Shown in pieces: positions 51,475 through 53,706 of a stretch of DNA of 53,706 nucleotides. This DNA is from Ilumatobacteraceae bacterium (GTDB taxonomy: Bacteria; Actinomycetota; Acidimicrobiia; Acidimicrobiales; Ilumatobacteraceae), in assembly GCA_024643255.1 (NCBI GenBank), contig JAHENF010000020.1, positions 1 to 53,706 of the forward strand. Reading direction: 5' to 3'. The notes beneath the pieces were generated by a model. It was not told the origin of the DNA, did not search any database, and worked only from the letters and a program-made list of their open reading frames with translations. Both the position numbers and the translations under genes were made by a program. Every line of letters begins with the position of its first letter. Position 1 is the first letter of the stretch.

Positions 51475-53706
51475 TCACGACGCGCTCCGCAACGTGGTGG
51501 CCACGGACTGGCGGCTCATCCGTCGAACGGTGAGCCCACCGATCAGCAGACAACCGAGGACGACCGTGGCCGTGACCACCGGGATCGCTTGGCCGGCGAA
51601 GACGAAACCGATGTCGACCGCGTCGGCGCGTTCGAACGATTGCATGATCGCGAGACCGCCGAAGTATCCCGCCGCGACTCCCACGAGCACGCCGACCGCG
51701 GCGAGTGGCAGGAGCTCGGCGCTGACGACGTGCATCACCTGGCGGGAGCGCCCGCCGAGTGCGCGGATCGCGGCAAACTCGTGGCGACGTTCGTACGCGT
51801 TCACGGCGAGGCCGGATGCCACTGCAAGACCAGCGACGGTGACGACCACCAGGCCGATGGCGCCGAAGATCAGCAGGATCGCAGACCGCCCGCTGTCGTC
51901 GGAGGAGAAGTCGTCGAGGTACGTCGTCGTCGTCAGACCCTGCAGACCCGCCGGGGTGCGATCGGCCGCCGAAAAGACGACGTTTGCCCGGCCGGGCTGT
52001 CCGAGATCGGTGGCGAGCGTGTCGACGTCGAGGAACAGGGTTCGGCCCTGGAGGCGATGGAACCCGACCACGTGATACGTGGAGGTACCGGTGGCGATCC
52101 GGATGTCGATGTCATCGCCGATGGCGATCCCGACGTGCTCGGCGAAGCCGGTCGACATCACCACATCGCGGCGGTGGGTCAGCCAGGCGCCGGAGTCGAC
52201 TCGGCGGTCGATCATCGCAGTGTGGGGTTCGAGACCGACGAGGTCGATCTCCCAACTGTCGTACTCGCCGATCGTCTCGATCGCGGGCTCGGCCGTCGGA
52301 TCGGCCGCCACGACCGCGGTGATCGTGTCGCCACTGATGTCGAGGCCGTTGCCGGACACGGTGGTGCGTGAGTTCCACGTCCACGGCTCGAACTCGGATG
52401 CGTTGAAGGCGTTCACGGTGGTCGCGAGGGAGGCGATGATGAGCAGCGCGGCGACCGCGGCCGTCACCTGAGCGACGATCGCGATGGACCGTGAGCGACG
52501 GTGGACGGCATTGCGGAGTGCCGCTCGGTCGAGCAGGCCTCCGAGCCGGGTCCCCGCGATGGCGCGTTCAGCGCGACGACGGCCGAACGGCGAACCGTCA
52601 CGGTCGCGCAGTGCGGTGGCGAGCGGGATCTTCGTCACCCTGCGCGCCGCGCCGGAGGCGACCAGCGCCGCACCGACGACGGCGAACACGGCGCTGATCA
52701 CGAGCACCGGCACGGAGACGGCAATGCCAGGAGTGATCCCGAGGAACTCCTGCATCACCATGCGGGCGATCACGTTCGAGATGAGGACGCCGAGTGGCAG
52801 CCCGATCACGGCGGCCGCTGCGGCGATCGCGACGGCGAGGCGCCGGAGACGGCGGCGAAGCGGGCGATTCCGTGCACCGAGGGCGCGCATGACCGCCGCC
52901 TCTCGAGTGCGTTCGGTGATCAGCGTGTTGGTGGTGGACCCGAGGAGTACCAGGGCGACCAGTCCGGCGACGATGCCGAGCAAGCCGATGAGCGTGCTCA
53001 CCTGGCTGATCTCGTCCTCGATCGGATGGATGCCACCTGGCACGGTGATCGGCAGGTCGGTGAGTGTGACACCGTCGACGGCGAGGCGCGCTCGGACGGC
53101 GTCGGCGGTCGAACGGAGCGCACTGTCCGAGGTGTCGGCCGCACGGACGACGACGTGGTTGGCGCCGCCGATGCCGGCGAGGTCGGCGGCGGTCGCGACC
53201 GTACTGAACGCCACGGGCTCACCCGCCCAGAAGCTGGTGCCGCCGATGCCGACGACGGTCAGGTTCGTCCGGTGTCCGTCGGGGGCTGTCACCAGGATCC
53301 GATCGCCCAGGTCGGCGACACCGTCGGTGACGAGCACCTCCCCGTCATCGGTGGGAAGACGACCGCTGGCCGCCGAGACGACGTCGACCCGGGTGTCGCC
53401 CAGGTCTCGTCCGACGAGCGGCAACAGCGTGGTGCCGGTCATGGTTGCTCCGGTACCGACTTCGACGACGACTTCGGCCAACGCGACCTCGACGCCGGGC
53501 ACTGACCCGGCGGCGGCGGCGATGTCCACCGCCCCGCTGTCGGTCGTCTCGAACGCGATGTTCGCCATCCGGTCGGCACCGACGCTGTCGCGCAGTGAGC
53601 TCGAGGCGACGGCGGGGATCGCGAAGACGCCCATGGCCCCGAGGGCGAGCGCCAGGGCCAGGATGCTGGTGACGATGCGGGCGGGCGCCCGCGTGAACTC
53701 ACGGAA
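51475..53706 (-). CDS. FtsX-like ABC transporter permease (5' end beyond window)
   Basis: 744 codons are seen, open to the window edge; the visible start (FREFTRAPARIVTSILALAL) is the first membrane segment, so only a few residues are likely missing. It has two FtsX domains. The first is around 210-330 (VSTLIGLLGIVAGLVALVLL; EAAVMRALGARNRPLRRRLR) and the second at the end (LVVVTVAGLAVASGLAVNAY; HEFAAIRALGGRSRQVMHVV). Large outside domains lie between. This is the MacB/LolC-like family with two repeats, needing an ATPase that should lie upstream of the window. Next to the kinase and regulator it probably serves antimicrobial export or envelope stress. Confidence 0.9.
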   Translation of the reverse strand, partial: FREFTRAPARIVTSILALALALGAMGVFAIPAVASSSLRDSVGADRMANIAFETTDSGAVDIAAAAGSVPGVEVALAEVVVEVGTGATMTGTTLLPLVGRDLGDTRVDVVSAASGRLPTDDGEVLVTDGVADLGDRILVTAPDGHRTNLTVVGIGGTSFWAGEPVAFSTVATAADLAGIGGANHVVVRAADTSDSALRSTADAVRARLAVDGVTLTDLPITVPGGIHPIEDEISQVSTLIGLLGIVAGLVALVLLGSTTNTLITERTREAAVMRALGARNRPLRRRLRRLAVAIAAAAAVIGLPLGVLISNVIARMVMQEFLGITPGIAVSVPVLVISAVFAVVGAALVASGAARRVTKIPLATALRDRDGSPFGRRRAERAIAGTRLGGLLDRAALRNAVHRRSRSIAIVAQVTAAVAALLIIASLATTVNAFNASEFEPWTWNSRTTVSGNGLDISGDTITAVVAADPTAEPAIETIGEYDSWEIDLVGLEPHTAMIDRRVDSGAWLTHRRDVVMSTGFAEHVGIAIGDDIDIRIATGTSTYHVVGFHRLQGRTLFLDVDTLATDLGQPGRANVVFSAADRTPAGLQGLTTTTYLDDFSSDDSGRSAILLIFGAIGLVVVTVAGLAVASGLAVNAYERRHEFAAIRALGGRSRQVMHVVSAELLPLAAVGVLVGVAAGYFGGLAIMQSFERADAVDIGFVFAGQAIPVVTATVVLGCLLIGGLTVRRMSRQSVATTLRSAS

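Overview
The window is about 53.7 kb of high-GC DNA that reads as the chromosome of an actinobacterium, most likely an Ilumatobacter-like member of the Acidimicrobiia. This placement is inferred from GC-rich codon use, frequent GTG starts, a Streptomyces-type sensor kinase, secreted proteins with VDVxGYF repeats, and many genes whose start codon follows a TANNNT box by only 6 to 8 bases, which suggests leaderless mRNAs. It looks like core and light accessory chromosome. I see no transposase, integrase, phage gene, CRISPR array or rRNA. No gap between genes exceeds 300 bases; the largest, 130 to 160 bases, hold promoters or hairpin repeats.

Layout. 1-1124: the 5' end of tuf on the minus strand, behind tRNA-Met, tRNA-Thr and tRNA-Tyr, with a GNAT acetyltransferase gene on the opposite strand between two of the tRNAs. 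1235-10757: yajQ, a Pro/Ala-rich single-pass membrane protein, acetyl-CoA synthetase, an unnamed conserved protein, a secreted PQQ-type sugar dehydrogenase with three C-terminal repeats, and a DUF1971 gene overlapping a 2-oxoglutarate/Fe(II) oxygenase gene. A tandem hairpin repeat ends this part. 10758-23566: a MidA/NDUFAF7-like methyltransferase gene, then nuoN-M-L-K-J-I-H-D-C-B-A (transcribed A to N), then an aquaporin gene. The nuo operon has no nuoE, nuoF or nuoG. 23677-37504: an MFS gene, metH led by an ArsR-methyltransferase fusion gene with a clear operator-promoter, uridine phosphorylase, a lipoprotein, another MFS gene, formate-tetrahydrofolate ligase, a helical-toroid protein of unknown function, a third MFS gene and an S4 RNA-binding protein.

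37505-41632: a long inverted repeat, then an rpiR-aguB-aguA operon for agmatine breakdown. A divergent clavaminate-synthase-like oxygenase gene, resembling Arg/Asn hydroxylases, shares a palindrome-rich control region with rpiR. A second tandem hairpin repeat follows. 41633-44404: Kup potassium uptake and a small MscS channel. 44567-49467: rimB-like protease, an AstE/AspA-family deacylase and a RimK ligase carrying an extra RCK_C domain, overlapping by 4 bases each, then threonine dehydratase and an acyl-ACP desaturase. 49470-53706: a response regulator, its sensor kinase and an FtsX-type ABC permease that runs off the window.

Working together. MetH and Fhs serve methionine and one-carbon metabolism. 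Acs and complex I serve acetate use and respiration, with electrons probably entering complex I from a donor other than NADH or through a module encoded elsewhere. Kup, MscS and aquaporin concern osmotic balance. The rim cluster probably adds and trims glutamate-like residues on a protein or cofactor. The agmatine cluster turns agmatine into putrescine, with an unassigned guanidino-amino-acid-type oxygenase beside it.
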